64,000 nt of DNA from Pyropia haitanensis. Lineage: Eukaryota > Rhodophyta > Bangiophyceae > Bangiales > Bangiaceae. The DNA is taken from contig SDUX01000002.1 in the NCBI GenBank assembly GCA_008729055.1, forward strand, positions 3,561,874 through 3,625,873. The letters run 5' to 3'. The notes below the pieces were generated by a model. The model did no database searches. It saw only the letters and a program-made list of their open reading frames with translations, and was not told where the DNA came from. This document shows positions 36,109 through 46,802 of the stretch, piece after piece (within the stretch, counting starts at the first letter, position 1; each line of letters begins with the position of its first letter). A program made the translations under genes and the position numbers.

Positions 36109-36308
36109 TGGTGGTGGTGGTGGTGGCGCCACCGCCGCTGGTGGTGGTGGGGGGGGGGGGCGGGGGCGGGGGGCAGGCCCCGGCGGCCGCCGTTGCGGCG
36201 GGCGGCGACGGCGCCCAAGGCACGGACGGGGGTGCTGGGGGGGGAGGGGGGGGCGGCGGCCGCCCGTCGCGTGCCGCCGCCGCCGCCGCCGCGGCGGCGA
36301 GGCCGTGA
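32253..36308 (+). CDS. kinesin-5 (BimC/Eg5-type) motor protein with alanine-rich tail
   Basis: Plus-end spindle motor family. The N-terminal motor runs from about 32530 to 33870: VQVVLRCRPL; P-loop GSTSSGKT (32929-32952, a GxxxxGKT variant of GQTGTGKT); switch I NAASSRSH; switch II LVDLAGSE; and YRDSKLTRLLQDSLGGRT. The neck TLDYASRAKSIRNRP and the following DGVYLPPDQY are kinesin-5 hallmarks. The remaining 560 or so residues are over half alanine, with Asp, Thr, Val and Arg, instead of a classical coiled coil. ATG 32253 is in another frame; the change falls in the C15 run 32362-32376. Further changes near G runs 35721-35747 place the end at about 36308. Poly-Gly inserts sit in motor loops. 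Confidence 0.82.
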
Positions 36309-36835
36309 CGGCCACTGTGGGGGTGGAGGGGGAGGGTTGGGGGGGGGGGTGGGGGGGGGAGGGCGTCGGCAACGGCGGCGTGGACCGGCCGCCGCGGGTT
36401 TTTTTTTTTTTTTTTTTGTGTGTGCCGCCGATGCGGTGGTGGCGGCCGCCCCGCGCGGGGCGTGGCGGCCGGGCGGGACGCGACGGTGGCGCCGCTGGCG
36501 CCGCGGTGTTTGTGGCTTGGCGCGCCGCGGCCGTGGCGGTGGTGGTGGTGGTGGTGGCGGCGGCGGCGACGGCGACGGCGGCGTCGGCGACGGCAACGAC
36601 GGCAATGACGGTGGCCACGGTGGCCACGGTGGCGGGCCGCGTTGGCAGGCGGCGGCGGCGGCGGCAGTGAGGGGCGCGACTCTGGCAGGCGACCCCCCCC
36701 CCCCCCCCCGCTCCCCCCCCCATCTCCCCCTCCCCCTCCCGTCACCCGCCGTCTCACCAACAGCGCCAGCGGCGGCGGCGGCGGCCCGGAGGACGCCGCC
36801 GCCGCCACCCCCCCCCCTCCCCTCCCCCGGCACGA

Positions 36836-36867
<32 letters not shown>

Positions 36868-38728
36868 GCCGCGCGCACGGCGGCGGCGGCGGGCACGGGC
36901 GGCGGTGTTCCGCCGCGGGTGGGGTGGCCGGGTGGGTGGGGGGGGGGGGAGGGGGAGTGGGGGGGGGGGGGGGGGGGGAGGCGCCCCGCGGCGCGGGTGG
37001 TGACGGTGGGCGCCGCGGCGGTGTCGGCCGGGGGGTGGCGGCGGCGGGCGGGCGGCGGCGGCGGGCGGGCGGGCGGGCGGGCGGCGGCGGGCGGCACGGG
37101 GCGGGGGGGGTGGGCGCGGCCGGCGTGGCCGGCGTGGGTGGGCGTGGTGGCGTGGGGGTGGGTGCGGCGGTGGTGTGGCGGCGCGCTCGGGGGGCGGCGG
37201 GGCGGGCGGGTGCAAAAAGCAAAAAAAAAAAGCAAAAAAAAGCAGATAACCCTGTGGTCACCGACGCGAAGGACGGCCGCGCGGCGCGGCAGCGCGCGTC
37301 TCCTCTGCACCGTTGCCATGGATGCGCCGCGCCGCCGCGACGCGACGGGCCGCCCCCGCGGGGTACCCCCGCCCCTACCAGACGGACCGCCAGCCGCGCG
37401 GCGGCGGTGGCGGCACGACCCCACACGGGCGCGCCAGCCGGCCGGCCGCCCGCGCGCCGGCCGCTGCCGGCCGCCGCGGCGGCCGGCCGCCGCGGCCGAC
37501 CGCCCCGCACCGGCGGGGCGGGTTGGCCGCGCGGGTCCATCGCGGCGGCCGGCCGGCGCGTGGCGCGGCGGCGACGGCGGCGATGCGCCGGCGGGTCGCC
37601 CATGGGACGCGCCGCCTGTCGCCCCGCGGCGCGGCTGGCGGCGGCCCGGGCGGCCATGCATCGTCCGTGCCGGCTCTCCGTCCTGCCGCCCACTGCGCTG
37701 GGTCCGCCGCCGTCGGTCCGCGGCGGCTGCTCCCGCCGCCATCGCGTCCGCCGCGCGAATGGGGACCCGCCCCACCGCCGCCGCTGCGCCAACCGCCCGC
37801 GCCACCGCACCCGCGGCGTCTATGGCCCGCGGCACGGGCGAGGGTTGCGCACGCCGCGAGCGCCGGCCGACACGCCCGCCACGCGAGAGGGGGGCTGCTG
37901 GTCGGTGCCGGCGACACGCAGCGGATGGTCTTGGCCGCCGTGCGCCGGGAGGAGCGACGACCGCCGCGGCCCGTCCCGTCGGGGCCCGCCCCCCACAGCT
38001 CGACGCCCGCGACACGGCCAACGGGAGTCGGAGGGCGCGGCCGCACGGCGCGCACGCGCCGGCCAGCCGCCGCCCGTCCCCCGTGCGTCGTAGCAAAAGG
38101 GAGACCCGCTCCGCGGCAACGGGCAGCAACCACGGCGGGGGACGCCGAGCGCCGCCAAAACCCCCACCGCCATCGCCAACCGCCGCGTGCACCATCGGGG
38201 CGGACACGGGGCGCAGCAGGGGCGGCGGCAACGCGCGTTCCCCGGCGGTGAGCCCACTCCCTAGACGCAGCTTCCCCGCGCCGCCGTGCGGTGCCCCGCC
38301 CCGACCTGTTCCGAGTCGTGCAGCCCCGCCGCGGCGTGGTCCTCGACAACGTCCGCCCCGCCGCTGGGACGCGGCCGGCCTACCAGCGCCCAGGTGTGTG
38401 CACAATGCCACCTGCTGTCAAGACAGCGGAATTGGTGCTGCCCCCCGTCCGGTCCCCAAGCGGACGCTGCCACCGCCCGCAGCCCCTGCCAAGACGACCG
38501 CTGCCGCGCGCAGCTTGGCGAGGCTGACGCGGGGACACACCCGCGAGCACAGGGGTGCAGGCCGGCCCCCTTCTCATACAGGAACCGTGACGGTGGGGCT
38601 CGATGCTGGCTCCTCGGCGCTCCTCAGGCACGGCCGCTCACCAGCGACGGCGGCTGCAGGCTTGAGCAGCACCCCTGTTCTTTCGGGGGAGGAGGGCGGG
38701 AAATCGTCGTATATACTACACTCATTCG
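36309..38728. other. no confident gene; GC-rich low-complexity block
   Basis: Follows the kinesin. It has a T19 tract (36399-36417), many C/G runs and an A-rich patch with three A tracts (37213-37245). Long frames exist on both strands because stops are rare, but none shows family similarity. The last few hundred bases drop to mixed composition. Confidence 0.4.
36399..36417 (+). repeat. T19 tract downstream of kinesin stop
   Basis: Isolated T homopolymer in very GC-rich DNA, about 90 bases after the inferred kinesin stop. Similar tracts follow PTOX and DVR. Confidence 0.85.
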
Positions 38729-38816
38729 ACGTGGGGGGACCGCCACCCCTCTGGAATGGTCATTCAGGGGGGGTCCCCCCGGTCCCCCCAGGATTAGGCC
38801 GGTCCCCCCACGTTAG
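38729..38816. repeat. inverted GTGGGGGGACCG repeat cluster (left)
   Basis: ACGTGGGGGGACCG at 38729-38742 and its reverse complement CGGTCCCCCCACGT at 38800-38813 flank about 57 bases that contain two more CGGTCCCCCC-like copies. The same motif cluster recurs at 56360-56604. It is likely the ends of a transposon or a MITE. Confidence 0.65.
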
Positions 38817-39772
38817 GGCGAAACCGAAGTGAAAGTTAACACATTCACAAAGCTTCGCTGGTACTTCTCGGCACCGGACTTGCGAGGCCTATTCCCCGAG
38901 CTGGGCGGCGGGCGTGCACGCCACGCCCACGTGGTCGACCCCGTCCTCTCGTCTCACCACCCGCCGTCGCCCCCGTCCACTCGTCTCCTCACCACCCGTC
39001 GTCGGCCCCGTCCTCTCGACTCCTTCCCCCTCCCCTGGGCCTTCTGGTCTGCGGCTTCCGTGGGGTTGTGTCCCCCCCTGTCCCCTGCAGAGGCATGCAG
39101 CGAGGGCGGCTCGCCCCCCCGCGCCCCTCTCCCCCCATCAATCCCCCCCCCTCCTTCCCTCGAACCCCCCCTGTCGGCGGTCGCCATCGTTGTGCCGTCC
39201 AACAACGCGGACCCGTTTGCGGCGCTGACGGGTGGCTGCGGCTGTCGGGGGTAGCTTGCCTTGGCCGCACGTCGCTGGTGCTATACGTGGCGGCGACGGC
39301 GTGCCATCTGCTATGGTCGTCGCTCACACCGGAAACGGGAGGGGGGCAGTAAGAGAGGAAGAGGGGACGGTGACGGCCGCTGCGGGGGAGTGGGGGGGTT
39401 GGGAGGGAGGGTTGGCCGCGCTGCGGTCGTGGCTGCGCGGCTGAATCTTGCGGCGGGCGGGCGGGCGGGCGGGCAGCGGCACGCAAGCGGCGGCGGCGCG
39501 TTCGGAGGGGGGAGCGAGGGGACGGGGGGGGGTGGGGACGGCCGCACGGACGGCAGGGGTGTGCGCGGCGTAGCGCGGCGGGGGGGGGGGGGTGCGCCGC
39601 GCGCGCGTTCCCGCACTGCACGGAAGCGCCTGGACCGCAGCCGGGCGGCACACGCGACCCGCCCGCCATCACCTGCGCCGCCCCCCCCCCCCCCCGTACG
39701 CACACTCCCCGTTGCTGGCGCTCGGCGAGTCGCCGCGGCGCCCCACCCCCCCCCCCTTTGAGGCGTCCCCCC
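38817..39772. other. intergenic, 3' side of FG-GAP gene
   Basis: Pyrimidine-rich sequence with an imperfect tandem repeat of about 30 bp at 38939-39025 (CCCGTCC(T/A)CTCGTCTC phrases). Several G runs occur at 39500-39600. No gene recognised. Confidence 0.4.
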
Positions 39773-40140
39773 CTACTCGACTTCACCACCACCCGCCGCG
39801 AGGCGCCGCCCCCCAGGCGCTGCGAGCGGCGTGCCCCCCCCCCCTGTCCCCCCCCTCCGACCACCGCCGCCGCCGCGGCTGCCGCTGCCGCTGCCGCCCG
39901 AGCCCGGCGTGCTGTCCACCATCACCCCCGCCGCCGACGCGCTCGCCGTCACGGCCGCCACCGCCGCCGGCGCCTCCCCCCGACCGGGGCGGGGGCCCCC
40001 CGAGGCACCCCCACTGCCACTGCCACCACCTTCACCGCTGCCGCTGCCGCCACCGCCGCCGCCAACGCCGACACAACCCCCCTCCCCACCACCGTCACCG
40101 CCGCCGCCGCCACCACCACCACCACCACTGCCAGCCAACC

Positions 40141-40175
<35 letters not shown>

Positions 40176-41088
40176 CGCTCGTACAGGTACACTGCGCCGC
40201 GCTCGGTGTGGTAGCCCGAGCTGCCGACGGCGATGAGGCCGGCGCCGCCGCCCACCGCCACCGCCACCCCAAAGTTGTTGCGGATGCGCACGCCCCCCGG
40301 GCCGGGCTCGTCTGTTTAGTCGGGGGGGGACAGCACCGTCGGCGCGCCCCAACCGCCGTCGCCGCCGCAGTCGCCGTCGCCGTCGCCGCCCTCCTCCGTC
40401 CGTTCGTACACCACCACCCGCCCGTGGTGGCCGCGCACCCCCCGGGCGCCCACCGCCAGCACTCCCCCGTCGGCGGCGAGCGCCGCCCCCACCGCGTCGC
40501 CCGCCCGCGCGTCCGCGGGCGGCCACAGCGGGGTGGCGGCCGCCCCCCACCCCCCCCCCCCACCGGCGCGCCGCCCGCGGCGGCGGCGGCGGCGCCCGCC
40601 GCCCACCCGCCCGCCCCCGGCGGGGGCGACACCACCCACACGCCCCCGCGGCCGGCGGCGTGGCCCGGCGCGCCGACCGCGAGGGCGCCGTCCCCTGCCC
40701 AGGCACAAGCGTAGCCCGCGCCAGAGCTCCGCACGGGGGGGGTCAGCGACCCCGCCGGGCGGCCGGCCTCGGCCGCGACCGTGCCGGGCAGGTCGACGCG
40801 CGTGGGTGCGCCCCGCTGGGGGCTCCCGGCGGCGCCGCCGTTACCGCCCACCCCGCCGGCGCGGGTGTAGACCCACACGGCACCGCGGTAGGCGCCCGCG
40901 GACGGGGCGCCCACCGCCAGCGTCGCCCCGTCGGGCGACAGGCAGACGGACGCGCCAAAGCGGGCGGCGGGGGGGGCGGGAAAGGGGCGCCCCCGCCGGT
41001 GGCGCGCCGTGGGCGGTCCGCCTTCGGGGGGGGGCGCAGCACGGCGGTGGTGAGGGGGGGGGGAGCGCCGCCGCTGGAAGGAGGGGGA

Positions 41089-41119
<31 letters not shown>

Positions 41120-41329
41120 CCCCGCCGCCGCCTTCGGGGGAGCGCCCGCGCCCGCCGACGCGGCGGCGGCCGCCGCGAGGGCCACGGCGGCGGCGGCCGC
41201 TGCCGCTGCCGCCGCCGCCTCCGCCCGAGGCAACGCCCGCGGCCGCCGCCGCCAGCGCGTGCGCCGCCGCGGGGGGGGGACGCTGGGGGGGGTACGCGCC
41301 CGCCCGACAGGGCAGTCCACACCGGCCAT
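39773..41329 (-). CDS. FG-GAP (integrin-alpha-like beta-propeller) repeat protein
   Basis: At least four FG-GAP-type blades can be read on the minus strand: FGASVCLSPDGATLAVGAPS with GAVWVY; GYACAWAGDGALAVGAPG with GGVWVV; GDAVGAALAADGGVLAVGA with GRVVVY; and NNFGVAVAVGGGAGLIAVGS with GAVYLY. A plausible start at 41329 gives an Arg-rich then Ala-rich leader that could be a signal peptide, so an extracellular or cell-surface protein is likely. Blades 2 and 3 are in different frames (C11 run 40551-40561). Between blades 3 and 4, which share a frame, there is an in-frame TAA at about 40316, so the gene may end early or be decaying. Divergent from the SMARCAL1-like gene. Confidence 0.55.
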
Positions 41330-41818
41330 GGCCGCGACGGGCCGTACGAGGGAGGAGGAGTCGAAGGAGAGGGCGGGAGGTGGAGGGGGGGGAAGGGCGG
41401 GCGGGAAGGGGCGGAAGAGCAACCGCCGCCGACCTCTGTGGCGGCGTGCCGCCGACGGGGCGACGGCGCGGCCACGGGCAGGCCGACGGCGCGGTGGCGG
41501 GTGCCGTAAGCGACGGCAGCCGCGGCAGCGGCAGCGGCGGCCGCGGCGACGGCCGCGGCAGCAGCAACAACAGCCCGCGCGCCGTGTGCCGCCGACCGCT
41601 GCTGCACCCCCCCCTTCCCTACGCCCAGTCCTGGCTCGGCTGCCCGCTTGAAACCATTCCTGGTCCCCGCCGCCGCTGTCGTCCCCCGCTGCGCCGCCGC
41701 CACGGCCGCAAACGTCGCGGCCACCGCCGTCACGGGCACCCCCGCCGCCACTGCCGTCACCCCCGCCACCACCGCCGATGCCGTCCTCCTCGCCACCACC
41801 GCCGCCGGCGGCCCGACC
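41330..41818. promoter_or_regulatory. divergent promoter between FG-GAP gene and SMARCAL1-like gene
   Basis: A 489-bp gap between two start codons pointing away from each other. It is purine-rich (GGAGGAGG) on the plus strand near 41350-41420. No specific element identified. Confidence 0.3.
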
Positions 41819-42580
41819 ATGGGGGCGGCGGCCGCCGCGGACGGCGGCTCCGCCGCCGCCCGCCCGTCGGTGACGGGGGCGCTCCCCCCCCCCCGCCACC
41901 GGCGGCGGTCGCCGCACCCCTGCTGCCGGCAGCCGCCGCCGCCCCCGCCGCCACCGCCGCCCCCGCCGCCCCCGCCGCCCCCGCCGCCCCCGCCGCCCCT
42001 GCCCCCCCCACCTATCCCCCACCGGCGGTCCCGCCGGGTGCCGACCCGCCGCCGCCGAGGGATCCCCACCCGCCGTCCCCGCCGGCGGGGCGGCGATCGA
42101 GGGGGTGGTGCTCGCCACCGACGAGGTCGCTGCGATCGAGGCGGCGGTGGCCGCCGCGGAGCGCCGGGCGGCGGGCGGCGCCGCCGCGCCTGCCAAGGCG
42201 GGGAGGTGTGACGGCGACGCGCGCACCGCCAGTGAGGGGGTGCGGCCTCCGTCGCCGCCGCCGCCAACAGGCGGGCCAGCGGGGGCGTCCTCCGCGCGGC
42301 GCCCCCACCCCCCCCCCCCTCGCCACAGTGATGTTGGACGTCGCCCACGGTCGCCGCCTCGCCGCACGCGTCCACGGCGCGCTGCCGGCCGCCACCGCCG
42401 ACGCGGTGGCGGCGGCCGGCGACGTCGCCGCCGCCGCCCCCGGCACACTCACCTTCCCGGCGGCGGCGGCGCCGCGAGTGGCCGCCGCCCTGCAGGGGGG
42501 GGGGTCCGCGTCCTCCCGCTCCCGCGGTGGGTCGCGTCACTCGCCCCACAGCTGGCGCCGGGGTACACGCCGCCAGGGTG

Positions 42581-42615
<35 letters not shown>

Positions 42616-43395
42616 TGCCGCCGCCGGCGTCGGCGGCGGCGGCTTCCGCCGCGCGCGCGGGGCGGCGCGGGTGCCCCCCGGCGGGCACCGCCGGGGTCGG
42701 CGTCGACGCACCGCCCCGCGCGCCGCTTGCCCTCGCCGGCGCCCCCCCCCCTCCCCCTCAGCGGGCGCGGCCGCCCCTCCCCCCCCCCCTGGGCGGCCGC
42801 CCTCCACCCCGACGTTGTCGGCCGGCTGCTGCCGCATCAGGCGGCGGCGGTCACCGCCGGCTTTGCCCGCGGCGGCCGCCTGCAGCTCGCCGACGCGATG
42901 GGCCTCGGCAAGAAGGCGACGGCGCTGGCGCTGGCAGGCGTGTACCACACGCCGGCGGCGCCGACGCTGGTGCTCGCGCCGGCGTCGTCGCGCGTGCCGT
43001 GGGCGCGTGCCGTGCCCGTGTGGCTGCGGCCGGCCAACGCCCGCCGCGCGCCGCCGGTGGGGCGGGGGGCGGGGGGCGGGGGGGGGGGCGCCGCGGCGGC
43101 GGCGGCGGCGGGCGGTGGCGTGCTGGGGGCGGCCGCGGGCAGTGGCGTGCTGGGGGCGGCCGCTCCCGCCGGGGGGGACGGCCGTGGGGAGGAAGGGAGG
43201 AGGGGGGGGGGGGAGGGGCCGCCGGCGGGGGCGCCCCCGCCCCCGCGCCGGCGGCGGCGGCGGCCACGGCGGCGGCCGCCGCGGCGGGCATCCACGTGCT
43301 GTCCAGCGCCGCGGCGGTTGCGTCGCTGGTGGCGGCGTACGAGGCGGGCGCAACGGCCGCCGCCGCGGCCGCCGCCGCCGCGGCACGCCCCGCCC
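41819..43395 (+). pseudogene. SMARCAL1-like SNF2 annealing helicase, 5' half (interrupted)
   Basis: Start at 41819 (gaccATGg). A Pro/Ala-rich leader is followed by a HARP-like segment (MLDVAHGRRLAARVHGAL and LTFPAAAAPRVAAAL, 42340-42490). The first SNF2 lobe follows: LHPDVVGRLLPHQAAAV, LADAMGLGKKATALALAGVY and TLVLAPASSRVPWARAV. The nucleotide-binding DEMGLGKT has become DAMGLGKK, losing the Thr and the preceding Glu. The frame changes several times at homopolymers. Protein similarity stops near 43395 in an Ala-rich stretch and resumes at about 55490, after 12 kb of foreign sequence. With the gene split and key residues altered, I call it a pseudogene. Confidence 0.65.
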
Positions 43396-43614
43396 GAAGG
43401 GCTCACCGCTGGCTTCGCCAGACCCGGGATTGGCCTTCCCATTGGCTAGTCTCATCTCGGATCGGATCCGGACTCAACTGACAGTGGTTCTGTAGTGTAA
43501 GACCAGTCCGCGCCAGATTGAGTCTGCACGAGAAGAGGAACGCAACCCATCCCATCCCACAAAGCGGTCCTTTGAAACCCTTTCTGGCGGGAGCATGTAT
43601 CCAAGGCCTTCGGT

Positions 43615-46600
43615 ATGGCCGTCTCGACCGTCCGTTGCGCTGGTCGACGACGTTGCCGGCGTTGCCGGCCTGTTTACCGGCGAGTGTGCCATCATGCTGG
43701 CGCCCGCCAGAGTGTTCACCTCTTTAGTGCTCCCGTCGAGGGGGCTCCACCGACGACGAGGGACCTGGTCGCTGCCATGGCGCCGCGAGCCCGACGTGCT
43801 GCGCGCACTCTCCGTGCTGGAGCTGCAACCCGAGGCGCGCCTGCCACCCCTCGCCGCGGTGCCGTTACCCCTCCCGCCTCCGCCCCCCCCCCACCCCTAC
43901 AAGCCGGAGCCGTCCCATCTCTTGGCGGTGTCTGCCCCCCCCCCTACAGCAATGCCCTCCCTCCCCCCGGCGACCCAGGCTCCCCCTCTCGCGGTGGAGC
44001 TGTCCTTCCTTTGAGCGGTGTCACCCCTCCGCATCGATTCGGAGCAGACATTCCTCCTGGCGGCTGCACTCCTTCCCCTCGTCGCGGAGCTGTCGCGCCT
44101 CCCGCCGGCGCTACCCCTTCCCGTCTCGGCGGAGCTGTTGCACCTCTGGCCGGTGCCGCTCCTCCCACTCGCCGCGGAGCTGTTGCACGTACGGCGAGCT
44201 CAACTCCTCCCTCTCGTGGCGGAGCTCCTGCCCCCCCAGCCAGCGCCTCGCCCCCCCCACGTCGAGGATCCGGCGTGCCTCCCGCAGGCGGCAACCCTTC
44301 CCGTCGCGGCGGAGCTGTGACACCTTTCGCCGGCATTGCACCTCCCCCTCGTCGCCGAGCCGTCCCGCTTCCAGCTGGCGCCGCGCCTCTCCCTTGCGGC
44401 GGAGCTGTGGCACCTCTCACAGACTCCGCGCTTCCCTCTCGCGGCGATGCTGTCGCACCTTCCGCCGGAACCGTGGCTCCCCCTCGACGCGGATCTGTCG
44501 CACCTCCCGGTGGCGTCAACCCCCCCCCGCTCGGCGGAGCTGTTGCACCTCCCACCGGCTTCGCGCTTCCCCCTCGCGGCGGTGCTGTGGCACCTTCCTC
44601 CGGCACCGCCGCTCCCCCTCGTCGCGGATCTGTCGCACCTCCCGGCGGTGCCCTCCCTACGCGTGGCGGAGGTGTCCCCCGACCTGAGGCCCGCCGCTCG
44701 TCTGGTGGGCGGGCAGTACTTCCTCTTGGCTTTGCTCTTCCTTCCGGTACTCCCGCACGTTCATCCCACGCAGGAACGCATACGAGCGCAAGGAGCCATG
44801 GCGCCAGTTTAGGCACCCAGGTCGCTGCTGAAAGCGCAGCGGGCAACAGAGGCAATGGAGCACCTGACGCCATGGAGGCTTTCATGCGCGCTTCAGTGGA
44901 CACCTGGACAGAGGCGGATGGCACAGGTGTTTCCGTCGCCGCGGTGAGCCCCTACCTAGCTCCAGTGTCGCTTGCGCTTCTAGAGAGCCCTGAGACGCAT
45001 CGTCTTGAGCTTCTCGCTCTGTGCGAGGCGAGAGCTCTTCCCGTGGACGCCAACGCATCGAAGGCGGCGTTGCGCGCCAGGCTCGTGTCATTCAACCTCT
45101 CAACGCGCAACGTGTGGTGCTCCCGTGTGCAGCTGCTCGCCAAACACGTTTGTCACGATGCGCTGGTGGACAGGGCGCACATGCTTCCCTTCCAGGCCGC
45201 CATTGCACACCGAGCGCCGGTCCCTGCTTCTTTCGAGGCTCCTTCCTCGGTCTCCCGGGACCCCCCCCCTTTTTCTTGGGCACCTTCTTTGTCAGTGGGC
45301 ACGTCGCCCCCCGCTTGTGTACCGCCCACGCCGATGGCGATGGCCGCTGTACCGGCCGAGCAGCGGCCAAGTGCAGGCGCGGGAGCTCCGTCTTCCTCAC
45401 CGCCTCCTCTGCCGCCTCCTCCTCCTGCTCTGCCGCTGCGATTGCGCCCTCCCCTTGGCACTACTGCTCGACCCACTCCTGGACTACATTCTCCAAGCGC
45501 TCATCTTGGTGCACCACCTACGTCCTCGCTCTCGCCTGTAAGAGAGGTCCCAGCGTGCACGAGCGCGGCGGGTCCAGCGCAGTTTGCTTACGAGCTGGCG
45601 CGGAGCCTACACGAGCGCGACGTGCAGACGCAGCGGCAAGAGCATGTGGTGTCTGCTGGGCTTGAACAGCTACAAGCGGCTGTTGTCAACCTGGGAGGTG
45701 TGCAGCAGTCCGCTGCGTACTCGCAGACCGTCCAGCTGACAAGAATGGAGCACACGCTGGTCGGTCTCGAACGAGCAAGGACTGGCGCCATGGTGCGCCC
45801 TCGCTCGCCTTCCCATGCTGGAATGACCCAGAAGAAGAAGCGGCCCAAGCGTGGAAGTGCTCGAGCAGTGGAGCTGCTGACTGAAGCGGCTGGTCCTGCT
45901 CCACCTCCTGGTGCAACTCGTGTTCCGCCGGGCCCCAGTGCCGCTCGTGCTGACGCCTCTGGACAAGCAGACCCTTCTTCTGCTGGGGCACCCGCACGGC
46001 CGACCAGACTGGTGTTCATCCCTCTGGTGCACGGCCTCATGATGGAGCCGGAGCTGTTGAGCGACACAATGGGTACGGCCCCGCTGTTTACGCAGCTGAC
46101 GTACATCTTGCGCCTGGCGCACGTTTCGCCCGGTGAGCCGGGCATCTTCGGTTCGTACGCTGTCAAGCGATTGCACTCCGTTGCTCAGGGTCGGGTGGAG
46201 GAGGACGCTGCTGCTCGTGGGGAGCCGTCGGGAGTGAACCTGGAGAAGGCGGCCAAGATTGACAACGTGATTGCAAACAAGGCGGACATCTACATGCGCA
46301 TCTTGTGGTGGGTGCACGCCGTCCTCCCTGAGAAGCTTGGAGGAGAGGCGCAAGCGGGAACGGCTGAGGTAATGCGAGCTATCACCCTCGGACCATCTGA
46401 CGTGGACAAGCTCTCCGCTGCCCTTGACGAACAAACAGCGTTTTTGTCCAAGACAGGATTCAAGGTGCCTGCCAAGATGACGTACAGTGCGTTGCGCAAG
46501 GTGCTCAACAAGCTTGCCGTGCACGACCGCGCTGTGTCCCGGGTCGAGCTCATACTTTCTTCTTCGCCATTCAAAGAGAGGCTTGCAGCGACGGTGCATA

Positions 46601-46644
46601 ACATTGGCAGCGCGTATCTTGAGCCTACTGCTCCTCCGCAGTAA
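43615..46644 (+). CDS. SAP-domain protein with 15-residue tandem repeats (mobile-element gene)
   Basis: Unrecognised family with three visible parts. Residues from about 100 to 350 are some 15 tandem 15-residue repeats of the form RRGAVAPPAGATPPP. A SAP-like DNA-binding motif follows near 44990-45090 (HRLELLALCEARALPV then SKAALRARLVSF). The C-terminal third is a structured helical region (FIPLVHGLMMEPELL, HVSPGEPGIFGSYAVKRL, ADIYMRILWWVHAVLPEKL) after a short basic patch KKKRPKR that may be a nuclear signal. ATG 43615 opens the frame; ATG 43777 (gctgccATGg) has a better context and may be the true start. The SAP and basic motifs suggest binding of nuclear DNA, perhaps the element ends (inference). 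Confidence 0.65.
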   Translation: MAVSTVRCAGRRRCRRCRPVYRRVCHHAGARQSVHLFSAPVEGAPPTTRDLVAAMAPRARRAARTLRAGAATRGAPATPRRGAVTPPASAPPPPLQAGAVPSLGGVCPPPYSNALPPPGDPGSPSRGGAVLPLSGVTPPHRFGADIPPGGCTPSPRRGAVAPPAGATPSRLGGAVAPLAGAAPPTRRGAVARTASSTPPSRGGAPAPPASASPPPRRGSGVPPAGGNPSRRGGAVTPFAGIAPPPRRRAVPLPAGAAPLPCGGAVAPLTDSALPSRGDAVAPSAGTVAPPRRGSVAPPGGVNPPPLGGAVAPPTGFALPPRGGAVAPSSGTAAPPRRGSVAPPGGALPTRGGGVPRPEARRSSGGRAVLPLGFALPSGTPARSSHAGTHTSARSHGASLGTQVAAESAAGNRGNGAPDAMEAFMRASVDTWTEADGTGVSVAAVSPYLAPVSLALLESPETHRLELLALCEARALPVDANASKAALRARLVSFNLSTRNVWCSRVQLLAKHVCHDALVDRAHMLPFQAAIAHRAPVPASFEAPSSVSRDPPPFSWAPSLSVGTSPPACVPPTPMAMAAVPAEQRPSAGAGAPSSSPPPLPPPPPALPLRLRPPLGTTARPTPGLHSPSAHLGAPPTSSLSPVREVPACTSAAGPAQFAYELARSLHERDVQTQRQEHVVSAGLEQLQAAVVNLGGVQQSAAYSQTVQLTRMEHTLVGLERARTGAMVRPRSPSHAGMTQKKKRPKRGSARAVELLTEAAGPAPPPGATRVPPGPSAARADASGQADPSSAGAPARPTRLVFIPLVHGLMMEPELLSDTMGTAPLFTQLTYILRLAHVSPGEPGIFGSYAVKRLHSVAQGRVEEDAAARGEPSGVNLEKAAKIDNVIANKADIYMRILWWVHAVLPEKLGGEAQAGTAEVMRAITLGPSDVDKLSAALDEQTAFLSKTGFKVPAKMTYSALRKVLNKLAVHDRAVSRVELILSSSPFKERLAATVHNIGSAYLEPTAPPQ
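43990..44690 (+). repeat. 45-bp tandem repeats in SAP-protein gene
   Basis: About 15 diverged 45-bp units, with the phrase CGGAGCTGT(T/C)GC recurring at the unit boundary. They encode the Pro/Ala/Arg 15-residue repeats. Confidence 0.75.
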
Positions 46645-46802
46645 AATAGCCCCTCCATGGGATGCACGTGCTGGACGAGTAGAGTGGGGCGTCAAGGTAG
46701 CGGTGGCTCGGTTTGATGCATAAAACAGGACGGGGCTTTATAGCAGTTCATCTAAACTCGTCCAGGCATGTGTTATGCACACACGCTCTATCAATGCCCA
46801 CA

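Noticed and set aside
31843..38832. A single 2,329-codon open frame spanning kinesin and 2.5 kb beyond
   Set aside because: Only the kinesin part has family similarity; beyond about 36.3 kb the frame stays open because stops are rare at this GC.
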